Assembly: GCA_026874595.1 (NCBI GenBank)
Contig: JAPPUL010000076.1
Location: forward strand, 498,001-562,000
Length of the DNA: 64,000 nucleotides
Source: Sipunculus nudus
Lineage: Eukaryota > Annelida > Sipuncula > Golfingiida > Sipunculidae
Reading direction: 5' to 3'
In this document: piece by piece, positions 47,585-57,196 of the stretch
How the letters are laid out: each line of letters opens with the position of its first letter
How positions within the stretch are numbered: the stretch's first letter is position 1
Program-made: the position numbers and the translations under genes
Notes under the pieces: model-generated
What the model was told of the DNA's origin: nothing
Databases searched by the model: none
What the model saw: only the letters and a program-made list of their open reading frames with translations

Positions 47585-48119
47585 GCATATAAATCTGCTA
47601 GGGTACAGGGGGGTAGGCAAGAGTACTCTGGGTGGTATTCTTAAGGGTCGTCTTTTGGGTTTTTTGTTTTATGATACAGATGATTATATAGTAAGGGAGT
47701 ATAAAAAGAGCGTATTAGATATATTTAGAGAGATTGGGGAGGAAGGTTTTCGTGATATAGAGAGTGAAGTACTTGAAAGACTTTGTAAGCTTAAAAGCCC
47801 TATAATATTATCGACTGGTGGGGGTATAGTAGTTAGAGAAAGGAATAGAGTATTATTAAAAGAGCATGGTTATAATATACTACTTGAAGCAAGTGAGCAA
47901 GACATATATAAAAGGCTTTGTAATGACATGTATAAGGAAGCGGGAGTAAGACCCGCCTTAACGGACAAATCGTTAAAGGACGAGATAACGTATAAGTTAA
48001 AAGAGCGGGATAGATATTATAAAGAGCTTAAAGATATTATTATTGACACATCTTCTTATGATGCTTATGAGTGTGTTGAGCTTATTATAGATTTTATAAA
48101 GTCTAAGAAAATGATATAA
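47574..48119 (+). CDS. aroK: shikimate kinase
   Basis: 181 aa. P-loop LLGYRGVGKST (K16), shikimate-binding Asp in DTDDYI, RDIESEV and STGGGIVV, lid Arg in GVRPALTD. It makes shikimate 3-phosphate for aromatic amino acids, consistent with trpE nearby. The start codon lies inside the preceding gene. Confidence 0.9.
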   Translation: MYRRHINLLGYRGVGKSTLGGILKGRLLGFLFYDTDDYIVREYKKSVLDIFREIGEEGFRDIESEVLERLCKLKSPIILSTGGGIVVRERNRVLLKEHGYNILLEASEQDIYKRLCNDMYKEAGVRPALTDKSLKDEITYKLKERDRYYKELKDIIIDTSSYDAYECVELIIDFIKSKKMI

Positions 48120-48123
48120 GCGT

Positions 48124-50535
48124 CTATTTTAATGTAAAGAGAGTAACCCCAAGTCCGCCATGATTTTTATTACTATTACTAAAATCTTTTATTAATTTAT
48201 GTTCTTTTAAAATGTTTATAATAGCATTTCTTAAAATACCTTTCCCAAAGCCATGAATAATCTTGCCATATTCCCTATTGTAAGCACTTAAGTTTTCTAT
48301 ATATTTGTTTGTGAGCTTTGTAGCACTCTCTGAATCACGACCTATAATGTTTAACTCATATGGCGGGGAATTTATATCTTTTGAATAAGTTATTACCTCT
48401 TCTTTTGCTTTATCTTCTTGCTCTTTAGCCCTTTTAACATCTTCTTTTGGAAATCCTATCTTTAAGGAATTAACATCGACTATAACTCTCTTTTTATCTA
48501 CATTTAATACCTTGCCCTTTTTATTAAGTTTTGGTATTATTACTATATCCCCTTGATGTAAAGTTTCATTATCTTCCTTTTCGCTTATATCTTTTACTTT
48601 TAATGCATCTTTAAACTTCTTAACTTTAACAAAACTGTTTTCTATACCCTGTAACTTTGTCTTAGCAGTTTCATTCTCATGTAATTTCTCATGTAATTTA
48701 GATATTTCTTTGAACTTAGCAAGTGCCTCTTTCCTAATATCCTTAAGTATTCTAAGTTCTTTATTTATTATGTTTTCTTTTAAACTAAGCTCTCTTTTTT
48801 GTAGCCTCTGCTCTTTAGCTTTTAGCTTAATCTCTTTATCTTTAACTTGAGAAAGCATTTTATTATATTGTGCTTTCTTTTCTTCTAAATCGCTTTTAAA
48901 GTCAATTAGCTTCTCAATTAGCTTGTCATTATTTGATAGTTCGCCCTCTAAAAACTCATGTGCACGAGATAGTATCTTATCTTCTAAACCCATTAACTTA
49001 GCTAAAGCCAAAGCATCACTTTTTGCTACCTTGCCATATACTAATTTATAGTTTGCTTTATTATTAACAGTTTTATTATTAACAGCTCCAAATGTATCGT
49101 CTTCAGATCTATATACTAGGCAAGAAGCATGCATTAACTTACTTGCTTTATAAGCCTCCTCATTCAATAGACTATATTCATGAAAGGATTTATAATGTGT
49201 TGTAATTAATGTTTTAGATTTAATTAGCTTAAACTCCTGGAGTATGGCTAAAGCCAGAGCATTTCCTTCAGCAGGGTCAGTGCCTAAGGCAAGTTCGTCT
49301 ATTAATACCAAACTCTCTTTAGATGCTTGTTTTAATATCTTGCTTATACTGCTTATATGTCCCGAAAAGCTTGATAATCCCTTATCTATATCTTGTTTAT
49401 CTCCTATCTCTATAAATATATTGTCTACTAGAGATATCATACTACCTTTATCTGCCGGAATGCCAAGTCCATGTAAGCACATTAAAACCATAAGTCCCAA
49501 AGTCTTTAATGCTAAGCTCTTGCCTGCTGCATTTGGCCCTGTTAGTATTAGTATATTATACTCTTTTCCTAAAACTAGATTAATTGGACTTGCCTTCTCG
49601 CCGAGTAGAGGATGCCTTGCTCCTACTATATTAAAATAGCCGCTAGTGTTTATATCCGGCTTTGTGCAATTTAGCTCTATACAAAGCTTTGCTTTGCTCC
49701 ATATTGTATTGAAATGTTTTAGACCCTCTAAAAGACTTTCTAAATTAGATTTCTCTGCTTTTAGTATGCTACTTAGGTGCTTTAGTAAGTTTATTTTCTC
49801 CGCTTCTAAGCTTTTATTTAGCATTAGAAGTTTATTATTATCTTCTATTGCTACATAAGGCTCCATAAACACTGTTTGTTCACTATTTGATTTGTCTATT
49901 ATTATTCCTTTAAAATCACTTCTTAGTTCTTGCTTTATCGGTATTACGTATCTATTATGACGCTTTGTTACTATCTTATCCTGTATAATCTCTTTTAACC
50001 ATTTGTTATCTAGCATTTTAGATAATTTATCTTCTAGGCTTTTCCTCTCATGTCTTATAGAGTCTTTAAGGTTTGTAAGTTGTTCATTTGCTCCGTACTT
50101 TATTTTGCCTTCTTTGTCTATACTATTATTTATTAGCCTCTCAAGTTCTGATTGACTATTAAATTCCAAAACCACTTTCTTTAGTAAAGTTGTTTTAGTT
50201 TCACTCTTTTTTATATTACTATATATCTTGCGGGCACTTGATAGCGTTTTTTCTATCTTTAATAAATCTTTGCTTTCTAGATAACTGTTTTCTTTTGTGC
50301 AGGACTTAAGATACTCTTTAATGTCGTATATTTTAAGCCCTTCTATATCTCCGTGTCCTTCAAGGTATAATCTTGCCTCCTCAAGTTCCTCTAAAGCACA
50401 TTCCAACTTAGCTTTGTCCTTATACATTGTTAGTTTTATAACTTTGTCTTTTGATTCGTTTTCTAGAATTGAATAGCGTTTTAACCCTTCTTCTATGTAA
50501 GCCCAGTCTAGAAGCTCCTTTACTTCAAAGTCCAT
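48124..50535 (-). CDS. mutS2: MutS2 ATPase with Smr domain
   Basis: 803 aa. Helical core, then Walker A ILTGPNAAGKSLALK, and the MutS signature LVLIDELALGTDPAEGNAL. A long coiled coil (~520-640) follows, then a C-terminal Smr domain with KIIHGFGKGILRNAI. MutS2 acts on branched DNA or collided ribosomes. It is the last gene of leuS - lipoprotein - mutS2. Confidence 0.93.
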   Translation of the reverse strand: MDFEVKELLDWAYIEEGLKRYSILENESKDKVIKLTMYKDKAKLECALEELEEARLYLEGHGDIEGLKIYDIKEYLKSCTKENSYLESKDLLKIEKTLSSARKIYSNIKKSETKTTLLKKVVLEFNSQSELERLINNSIDKEGKIKYGANEQLTNLKDSIRHERKSLEDKLSKMLDNKWLKEIIQDKIVTKRHNRYVIPIKQELRSDFKGIIIDKSNSEQTVFMEPYVAIEDNNKLLMLNKSLEAEKINLLKHLSSILKAEKSNLESLLEGLKHFNTIWSKAKLCIELNCTKPDINTSGYFNIVGARHPLLGEKASPINLVLGKEYNILILTGPNAAGKSLALKTLGLMVLMCLHGLGIPADKGSMISLVDNIFIEIGDKQDIDKGLSSFSGHISSISKILKQASKESLVLIDELALGTDPAEGNALALAILQEFKLIKSKTLITTHYKSFHEYSLLNEEAYKASKLMHASCLVYRSEDDTFGAVNNKTVNNKANYKLVYGKVAKSDALALAKLMGLEDKILSRAHEFLEGELSNNDKLIEKLIDFKSDLEEKKAQYNKMLSQVKDKEIKLKAKEQRLQKRELSLKENIINKELRILKDIRKEALAKFKEISKLHEKLHENETAKTKLQGIENSFVKVKKFKDALKVKDISEKEDNETLHQGDIVIIPKLNKKGKVLNVDKKRVIVDVNSLKIGFPKEDVKRAKEQEDKAKEEVITYSKDINSPPYELNIIGRDSESATKLTNKYIENLSAYNREYGKIIHGFGKGILRNAIINILKEHKLIKDFSNSNKNHGGLGVTLFTLK

Positions 50536-50559
50536 AATGCTTTTTTAGTTTATCTTATA

Positions 50560-51681
50560 TTAGTTTATCTTATATATGTTAACTTTTATGCTTTTATCAT
50601 TTATTATCTGCTCTATTATCCTATCTGGTTTGCCGTCTTTATATATATAATCACTTTCATACACCTCCTGCGTTCCAATAGATATATGACGACGTAGTGC
50701 ACCTTTAAAATCATAAAATGAAAAATGTTTTGCATCCTGAGGGCCTATGTGTCCGACAAATGCATCGTAGCCTACTATATATTTTATTTTACTGCTTCTA
50801 TAATAATAGAGAACAAGATATACTCGTTCCCTATTTAAGGGTATTTTTAAGGCATTAAAATTCTTATGCCCCTTTATTAGCAATTCCCAAGACCTTCTTC
50901 TTATCTGCTTGCCAAACTTTGGTTTTGATATCCCAAATCTCGTTCTCGGTAAACCTTCTGGCACTACCGGATTTAAATCTTTTATATCCTCAAAGTATTT
51001 TTGGCGTACTTTACTGTAATTTATCTCACGCAATATGTGTCCTGTATAAATCGGATAATATAGTTTGAGGCTCCTTTTGTAATTCTTTATCAGTTGCGCT
51101 TTTAGTTTATCTTCATTGGCTTTGTCTACTCTGTTTAACCTCTTATATACTTTATTGCTTGCCTTTGATATATAGCCATATTTTGACTTATAAAAGTTTT
51201 TTCCCCATACACTATAAAAATCATAACCATATTTTGCATATATTTTGGCTCTTATTAGATTAATCTCCCCTGAGTGCAGATTCTTTATATACTTATTCGC
51301 TATCAAGCCACTAGGTATGTCTAAGTTTATTTTCCGTACCTTATTCTTTATTATTTTATCTTTGAGATTTGGTTTAGCACCTTTTTTAGACTTATCTAAA
51401 ACCTCTTCAGCTTCTTTACTTGATCTTTTCCATTTCTTCTCTTTTTTGGTATTTTCTTTTTTGGTATTTTCTTTTGTCTCAGTAGATTTTTTCTTAGTAG
51501 ATGGAGCTACAGCTTCTGTCTCATCACCTTTATAATCTACCACCGTAAAGGTATTTATTGGGCCCTTTGGTAGTGGTATCCCTTTTTCGCTCTTTTCTGG
51601 CTTGTTTTTAGTTTCATTGCCACAACGCGTTATGAAATTTAGCGTTAAAAGTAGTACGAATATTAATATCGGTTTTTTCAT
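50560..51681 (-). CDS. lipoprotein with YARHG domain
   Basis: 373 aa. The signal ends in NFITRC, a likely lipid-attachment Cys though Arg at -1 is unusual. A Lys/Glu/Thr-rich linker (~25-110) follows. Next is a YARHG domain (LIRAKIYAKYGYDFYS, then the N-x-V-D-K-A-N-E region) and a beta-rich C-terminus. YARHG is an extracellular domain of unknown role. It is 4 bp after leuS. Confidence 0.7.
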   Translation of the reverse strand: MKKPILIFVLLLTLNFITRCGNETKNKPEKSEKGIPLPKGPINTFTVVDYKGDETEAVAPSTKKKSTETKENTKKENTKKEKKWKRSSKEAEEVLDKSKKGAKPNLKDKIIKNKVRKINLDIPSGLIANKYIKNLHSGEINLIRAKIYAKYGYDFYSVWGKNFYKSKYGYISKASNKVYKRLNRVDKANEDKLKAQLIKNYKRSLKLYYPIYTGHILREINYSKVRQKYFEDIKDLNPVVPEGLPRTRFGISKPKFGKQIRRRSWELLIKGHKNFNALKIPLNRERVYLVLYYYRSSKIKYIVGYDAFVGHIGPQDAKHFSFYDFKGALRRHISIGTQEVYESDYIYKDGKPDRIIEQIINDKSIKVNIYKIN

Positions 51682-51685
51682 AACA

Positions 51686-54268
51686 CTATATTACGACGTT
51701 CACAAGCTTGTTTTTTACTACTATAACCTTCTTTACGCTATTTTGTCCTATCCACTTCATTATTACTTCATTATTAAACACTGCTTGCTTTAGTCCATCC
51801 TCATTAATGTCTGCCGGTAATGTCTCTCGTGCCCGTACCTTCCCGTTCACTTGAAAAACATAAGTTATATTATCTTTTTTGACAAACACTTTATTGTAAT
51901 TTATAAATCCGCTGCCAAAAACACTACCCTCCCCGCCTAGTTTTTCATGCAATTCCTCAGATAGATGCGGTGTTATCGGGCCTAGTAGTTTTGTTACTGC
52001 CATAAGGCTTAGTCGAAGCAATATCTTACTCTCTTTACTTACATACTCAACGCTGTATAGACTGTTTATAAACTCCATTATCGCTGCTATCCCTGTGTTG
52101 AACTGATATCTCTCTATGAAATCTTCTCTTACCTTCTTTATCGTTTTATGCATTTTACGGTATACTTCTTTATAACTATCTGATAAAGTAGGATATATTT
52201 TTTCTTCAAAGTGCTTATAGCTTACTCTATCACTTCCTTTTGACTTTTGACTATACAACAAATATAATCTGTATACACGATTTATAAATTTAGAACATCC
52301 TCCTACCCCTCGCTCGCTCCATTCAAGGTCTCGTTTTGGAGGCGCGGCAAATAGTACGAACAACCTTAGTGTGTCTGCTCCGTACTTGTCTAACATGTTG
52401 TTTGGATCAACGCCATTCTTCTTCGATTTCGACATCTTCTCAAGCTTTATTATAAGCTTTTCTCCTGTTTCGGGACACGTTTTATGCCCAGCTAGTTCTT
52501 CTTTGCTATAATATCTTCTTGCCTTTCGTGAAAAGTAGGACGGCGATACTACCATACCCTGTGTTAGCAGATTCTTAAACGGTTCTTTATAGCTTGTATA
52601 GCCAAGATCGTTTAGTGCTTTTGTAAAAAATCGAGCGTATAAAAGATGTAATATTGCATGTTCTATACCCCCTACATATTGGTCTACGTTCATCCAATAA
52701 TCTACGAGTTCTTTATTTAATATATTTGTATCTTCTTTTGGGCTGCAGTATCTTAAAAAGTACCAGGACGAACATACAAAGGTATCCATTGTGTCAGTTT
52801 CACGCTTTGCATCCCCACCGCACTTTGGACATTTAGTCCTTAGAAACTTTTCATTGTGAGTAAGAGGATTGCCAAGTTCTTTAAACTCTACATCATCAGG
52901 AAGGAGCACCGGTAGTGATTCTTTATCTACAGGAACAATCCCGCAGCGTTTGCAGTAGATTATCGGAATCGGATTGCCCCAGTAGCGTTGTCTTGATATT
53001 AGCCAATCCTTTAGCCTATACTCTAGCTTCCCTTTTCCATACCCTTTTAACTCCGCTTCCTTTATTATCGCCTGCTTTGCGTCCTCACTGCTCATACCAT
53101 CAAATTTATCGGAGTTTATTAGTATCCCCGACTTCGTATATGCCCCTTCTAAACTACTTCCTATCATCCCTTCTTCAGCTTGTATCACCACATTTATAGG
53201 TATATCGTACTTTTTCGCAAAAAGAAAATCCCTACTATCATGTGCCGGAACTCCCATAACCACCCCTGTCCCGTACTCTACTAATACAAAATTTGCTATG
53301 TATAAGGGAATTTTAGCTCCATTAAACGGATTCTCTGCGTACTCTCCTGTAAATATCCCCTCTTTGCTTATGTCTTCTCGCGTCCTTTCTATTCTGTCTT
53401 GTTTTATTATCCTAGCTACAAACTCCTCTATCTGACCTTTTCTCGGATTGCCTTCTATTAGCTCATCTATCAAATCATGCTCAGGCGATATCGCCATGAA
53501 GCTTACTCCGTATATTGTGTCTGGACGCGTTGTGAATATTGCAAGCTCTTTTCCTCTCAATTTGAAGTTTATATAAAGTCCAAAGCTTTTTCCTATCCAG
53601 TTCTCTTGCATCGTTATCACTTGTTCTGGCCAGTTGCCAAGCTCCTTATACCCGCTAAGAAGCTCATCGGCGTACTTTGTTATCTTTATAAACCATTGCG
53701 ACATCTTCTTTATCTCAATCTCTGTTCCGCACCTCCAGCAACATCCATTTGCTACCTGCTCATTTGCAAGTACTGTCATGTCATTCGGACACCAGTTAAC
53801 CGGCGCTTCCTTCTTATATATTAAACCATGCTCGTATAACTCTAAAAATAATGCTTGCTGCCATTTGTAATATTCTTTGTCGCATGTTATAAGTTCTTTC
53901 TCCCAGTCGTATGAAAAGCCAAACCTCTTTAATTGACTCTTCATCTTCTCTATATTACTATAGGTCCATTCCTTTGGATGTATCCCTTTTTCAAATGCTG
54001 CGTTCTCTGCGGGCAGTCCAAATGCATCCCAACCCATTGGATGCAGCACTTGTTTGCCAAGTAGCCTTTGTAGATTTGCTATTGCGTCTCCTATTGCGTA
54101 GTTCCTTACGTGTCCCATGTGAATCTCGCCAGATGGGTAGGGGAACATCTCAAGACAATAAAATTTATTGCCTTTTTCTCTCATGTTTCCGCTACTAAAT
54201 GTTTTTTCTTCCTCCCACCTCTTTTGCCATTTGTCTTCTAACGCCTTATAATCATATTCACTGCTCAT
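51686..54268 (-). CDS. leuS: leucyl-tRNA synthetase
   Basis: 860 aa class I synthetase. HIGH is HMGH (50-53) in PYPSGEIHMGHVRNYAIGD, a CP1 editing domain has TRPDTIYGVSF and GVPAHDSRD, zinc-knuckle cysteines are in RTKCPKCGGD, and KMSKS is EKMSKSKKNG. GAAGGT precedes the ATG. Its unusually long upstream region is described separately. Confidence 0.97.
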   Translation of the reverse strand: MSSEYDYKALEDKWQKRWEEEKTFSSGNMREKGNKFYCLEMFPYPSGEIHMGHVRNYAIGDAIANLQRLLGKQVLHPMGWDAFGLPAENAAFEKGIHPKEWTYSNIEKMKSQLKRFGFSYDWEKELITCDKEYYKWQQALFLELYEHGLIYKKEAPVNWCPNDMTVLANEQVANGCCWRCGTEIEIKKMSQWFIKITKYADELLSGYKELGNWPEQVITMQENWIGKSFGLYINFKLRGKELAIFTTRPDTIYGVSFMAISPEHDLIDELIEGNPRKGQIEEFVARIIKQDRIERTREDISKEGIFTGEYAENPFNGAKIPLYIANFVLVEYGTGVVMGVPAHDSRDFLFAKKYDIPINVVIQAEEGMIGSSLEGAYTKSGILINSDKFDGMSSEDAKQAIIKEAELKGYGKGKLEYRLKDWLISRQRYWGNPIPIIYCKRCGIVPVDKESLPVLLPDDVEFKELGNPLTHNEKFLRTKCPKCGGDAKRETDTMDTFVCSSWYFLRYCSPKEDTNILNKELVDYWMNVDQYVGGIEHAILHLLYARFFTKALNDLGYTSYKEPFKNLLTQGMVVSPSYFSRKARRYYSKEELAGHKTCPETGEKLIIKLEKMSKSKKNGVDPNNMLDKYGADTLRLFVLFAAPPKRDLEWSERGVGGCSKFINRVYRLYLLYSQKSKGSDRVSYKHFEEKIYPTLSDSYKEVYRKMHKTIKKVREDFIERYQFNTGIAAIMEFINSLYSVEYVSKESKILLRLSLMAVTKLLGPITPHLSEELHEKLGGEGSVFGSGFINYNKVFVKKDNITYVFQVNGKVRARETLPADINEDGLKQAVFNNEVIMKWIGQNSVKKVIVVKNKLVNVVI

Positions 54269-54309
54269 TTTAAGACCTTCGTTCTTTTTTCATTTGTTTT
54301 TTGGGAATT

Positions 54310-54426
54310 TTAAATAATAACAAGTTTTCTTCCAAAACGCATTTTATCTAAAACATTTATTGCCTTTTCTAAGATATTATTATTAGCTGTATTTAAGTCA
54401 GCCGCATCCGGAAATACAAATCCATC
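54310..54426 (-). pseudogene. possible C-terminal gene remnant upstream of leuS
   Basis: A 38-codon frame reads DGFVFPDAADLNTANNNILE, continues to MRFGRKLVII and stops. It follows an in-frame TAG and has no start codon. The composition looks protein-like, but an open run of this length can arise by chance in AT-rich DNA. Origin unknown. Confidence 0.3.
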
Positions 54427-54511
54427 CTACGTATAGAGCTTAACTCTTTCGTATAGTAGACTAATTCTCTAATTATTTATATAAAAAAAACTTTTATTTT
54501 GACACATTCTT

Positions 54512-54550
54512 TTATTGCGTGTGTTTTAATATAACATGTAGAGTTTTCAT
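54512..54550 (-). CDS. possible 12-aa leader peptide before leuS
   Basis: ATG at 54550 with GGAGGAG at ideal spacing (7 nt) encodes MKTLHVILKHTQ, with two Leu codons. A peptide with such a strong ribosome site 240 nt before leuS could be a regulatory leader. The alternative is that the purine run is only the complement of the plus-strand small RNA. Confidence 0.3.
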   Translation of the reverse strand: MKTLHVILKHTQ

Positions 54551-54576
54551 TTTTTTTCTCCTCCATTGATTGTCTT

Positions 54577-54618
54577 CATGAGAGCCATTCCTTGGCTCTC
54601 ATGTTGCTTTTTTTTTTT
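54577..54618 (+). terminator. strong intrinsic terminator, plus strand
   Basis: CATGAGAGCCA (54577-54587) pairs with TGGCTCTCATG (54593-54603) around TTCCT, then TTGC and eleven T. It points in the plus direction although all flanking annotated genes are on the minus strand. Confidence 0.7.
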
Positions 54619-54718
54619 AAAGTAAAGCAAGTAAAGCATTTGCCACAAACGTTTTAGCATATTAAATATATTCAGGTTTAGAGCAATTTATGAGCTTAAT
54701 AATAGCTTTCTGACATGT

Positions 54719-56281
54719 TTATGACATTTTATAGGAAAGAGATATTGCCTTAAGCATTGCCTTTGCCTTATTTTTAGTTTCTAAGAATTCAAGCTCTTCT
54801 TTAGAATCGTACACGACGCCGCCTGCTGTTTGTATGTAGGCCTTGTCATCCTTTATCACTACCGTCCTTATTATTATGCAACTGTCCATATCTCCATTAA
54901 AACCAAAATAGGCAACTCCACCCCCATAAAGACCGCGTTTTACCGGCTCAAGTTCCTCTATTATCTCCATTGCCCTTATTTTAGGTGCTCCGGTTAAGGT
55001 GCCGGCTGGAAACGAGGACAAAAATAAATCGAACATATCTTTATCATCTTTTAATATTCCTTCTATCTCCGAGACCAAGTGTATTACATGTGAGTATTTT
55101 TCTGCATACATAAGTTTTTCTTTAAGCCCATCATGTGCAAGCTTAACACTACCAAACTTACATACTCGCCCAAGATCATTCCTACCAAGGTCCACAAGCA
55201 TGATATGCTCAGCAAGCTCTTTTTTATCACTTGCAAGCTCAAGCTCCATTTTCCTCTCATACTCTTTAGTCTTCCCTCGTCCTCGTGTCCCTGCAATAGG
55301 ACGTGCTATTACCTTATTCCCTTCCTTCTTGACAAGTAGTTCAGGCGATGAGCCTATTATTTCTATGTCGTTAAATTTAAGATAGAACAAGTAAGGGGAG
55401 GGGTTTATTGAGCGCAAAGCCCTATATATTGTAAAATGGTCTATTCCCTTTAGTGTGTGTTCAAGCCGCCTTGATATTTGTACTTGGAATATATCTCCTT
55501 GTATAATATACTCCTTGGCCTTCCTAACTGCCGCTTTATACTCAGTCTCCGTAAACGAGGCTTTTGATACAACTTGTTTTATATCTTCTTCTATATCTTG
55601 TTCTATTTCTTCTTCTGATGGTTTTTTAGTTTCTTTTTCATTGCCACTTAAAAGAAGAGGAGTTTTAATGCTTAGATAAAGCGATTCTATTGTACTTTTC
55701 CCCTGCTCATACTCAGCTTTAAGCGACTTTGTATCTTTGTATTTCCTTGTGTCTATATTATAAGTTATTCTCACTTTATGCGTTACGTGGTCAAGACTTA
55801 TTATATGTTTAGGGAATATGAAGTTGATATGCGGGATATTAAGGTCGTCCTCATTTGTGTCAGGCAACTTTTCTACTATGCGTATGGCATCATAACTAAA
55901 GTATCCAACCGCACCCCCATGAAATGGTGATGTTTTTATTTCATCTGAGGAGAATGCTTTATAGCGATTTATAATCTTTTTAAGACTTCCAATTGGATCT
56001 TTTGTCTCAAACTCATGCTTAGTTCCGTATTCTATAATCTGGCATATATTATATTTGGCACGAAATATTATTGCAGGATCGCTTCCTAAAAAAGAATAAC
56101 GCCCAATACTCTCACCTCCCGTTACAGAATCAAGCAAAAAGGAGTATTCTTTATCTTTATAAAGCTTCATAAAAAGGGATACAGGAGTCTCTAAATCTGC
56201 TATAAACTCTTTATATATAGGGATTAAATTATATTCCTTACTAAGCTTAAAAAGCTCATCCAGACTAAGATATGATTCCAT
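54719..56281 (-). CDS. trpE: anthranilate synthase component I
   Basis: 520 aa. It converts chorismate to anthranilate with ammonia from the partner TrpG, which is not in the window. ETPVSLFMKL near residue 31 is the Trp-feedback site, favouring TrpE over PabB. Catalytic motifs are PIAGTRGRGKT, DLGRNDLGRVC, GTLTGAPKIRAMEII and QTAGGVVYDS. AAAGG precedes the ATG. 44 bp after hisE. Confidence 0.92.
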   Translation of the reverse strand: MESYLSLDELFKLSKEYNLIPIYKEFIADLETPVSLFMKLYKDKEYSFLLDSVTGGESIGRYSFLGSDPAIIFRAKYNICQIIEYGTKHEFETKDPIGSLKKIINRYKAFSSDEIKTSPFHGGAVGYFSYDAIRIVEKLPDTNEDDLNIPHINFIFPKHIISLDHVTHKVRITYNIDTRKYKDTKSLKAEYEQGKSTIESLYLSIKTPLLLSGNEKETKKPSEEEIEQDIEEDIKQVVSKASFTETEYKAAVRKAKEYIIQGDIFQVQISRRLEHTLKGIDHFTIYRALRSINPSPYLFYLKFNDIEIIGSSPELLVKKEGNKVIARPIAGTRGRGKTKEYERKMELELASDKKELAEHIMLVDLGRNDLGRVCKFGSVKLAHDGLKEKLMYAEKYSHVIHLVSEIEGILKDDKDMFDLFLSSFPAGTLTGAPKIRAMEIIEELEPVKRGLYGGGVAYFGFNGDMDSCIIIRTVVIKDDKAYIQTAGGVVYDSKEELEFLETKNKAKAMLKAISLSYKMS

Positions 56282-56325
56282 AATGCCTTTCTTTATAAAA
56301 TAACTAACTTAGCTAAATATAAGCT

Positions 56326-56634
56326 TTACTTAAAGCGCTTTCTAAGCTCACCAAATACAAGATTAGGTTCAATCTCATGATAAGACAAAAGAACGATGGC
56401 ATGAAAAAACAAATCCGACACCTCATGTATAATAGCCTCTTTAGAAGCATCCTTGCTTGCGAGAAGAGTTTCACCAGCCTCTTCAATAAGCTTTTTCAAT
56501 ATAGAATCAAGTCCTTTGTCAAATAACGATGCAACATAAGAGTCCGTGGGTCTTGTTTTTTTTCTTTGGAGCACCACTTTGTAAATATCATTTAATATAG
56601 CTGGTGTTGCAGCTGGTTTTTGTCCGTGTATCAC
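56326..56634 (-). CDS. hisE: phosphoribosyl-ATP pyrophosphatase
   Basis: 102 aa, normal for stand-alone HisE, second step of histidine synthesis. The MazG-like helices hold KKLIEEAGETLLASKD and HEVSDLFFHAIVLL, the metal-binding acids. GTG start. Paired with trpE. Confidence 0.9.
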   Translation of the reverse strand: MIHGQKPAATPAILNDIYKVVLQRKKTRPTDSYVASLFDKGLDSILKKLIEEAGETLLASKDASKEAIIHEVSDLFFHAIVLLSYHEIEPNLVFGELRKRFK

Positions 56635-56740
56635 TTGTTTTTACAGTGCCTTATAGAATGTTATAATACTAAAGTAAATGTAAACATAATAAGCTGTAAA
56701 TCAAATAAAAATTGGGTAAAGCGAAATAAAAAAATAATAC

Positions 56741-56769
56741 TTGACAGACAAACCCAAAGTATTTAAGTT
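56741..56769 (+). promoter_or_regulatory. possible promoter of tRNA-Ile
   Basis: TTGACA at 56741-56746, with a poor TAAGTT 17 nt later. A second AT-rich TATACT lies at about 56798. It is ~60-80 nt upstream of the tRNA. Confidence 0.3.
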
Positions 56770-56827
56770 AATTTTGTTCTTAGTATTGCAATAATCATTA
56801 TACTAATAATGCTGTGCAAAAAGGAAG

Positions 56828-56844
56828 GGGAGCGTAGCTCAGGT

Positions 56845-56876
<32 letters not shown>

Positions 56877-56901
56877 GAAGGTTCAACTCCTTCCGCTCCC
56901 A
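56828..56901 (+). tRNA. tRNA-Ile (GAU)
   Basis: 74 nt. Acceptor GGGAGCG/CGCTCCC, anticodon stem CTGTG/CGCAG (one wobble) with loop CTGATAA, T-arm GAAGGTTCAACTCCTTC and discriminator A. No CCA encoded. No rRNA operon adjoins it. Confidence 0.94.
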
Positions 56902-57086
56902 AAATTGTTTGTCCCAAATGCTTTTTTTGTATAGTTAACGTTTAATATAGTGTCCAAAAGGCTTATTGAATCAAAATAAGGCTTGCTTTTTAGAGCATAG
57001 GAATTATCTTAATATTTGTGCAAGTAAGTATAGAGTTAGTTTGCACGAGTAAATGCTTTGTATCAAACGTTATTATGCGACTTATG

Positions 57087-57160
57087 GGGGGTGTAGTTCA
57101 GCTGGTTAGAACGCTGCCCTGTCAAGGCAGAGGTCGCGGGTTCAAGTCCCGTCACTCCCG
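57087..57160 (+). tRNA. tRNA-Asp (GUC)
   Basis: 74 nt. Acceptor GGGGGTG/CACTCCC, anticodon stem CTGCC/GGCAG with loop CTGTCAA, T-arm GCGGGTTCAAGTCCCGT and discriminator G. No CCA encoded. Confidence 0.94.
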
Positions 57161-57196
57161 TTTTATTGGATATGTGCTCTTTTAAAGAGTAGTTTT

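Larger units (their letters stand above)
54499..54618 (+). ncRNA. candidate small RNA with CUCCUCC motif
   Basis: On the plus strand, TTGACA at 54499-54504 is followed by AT-rich -10-like bases at 54522-54535 and a transcript of ~75 nt ending in a textbook terminator. It would expose CTCCTCCAT (54558-54566), which can pair with Shine-Dalgarno/ATG sequences. On the opposite strand the same bases are GGAGGAG 7 nt before an ATG, so the element could instead be a minus-strand leader. The -10 spacing is poor. Confidence 0.3.

Noticed and set aside
54303-54718. T-box leader for leuS
   Set aside because: No T-box consensus (TGGNACCGCG-like) is present, and the terminator points away from leuS.
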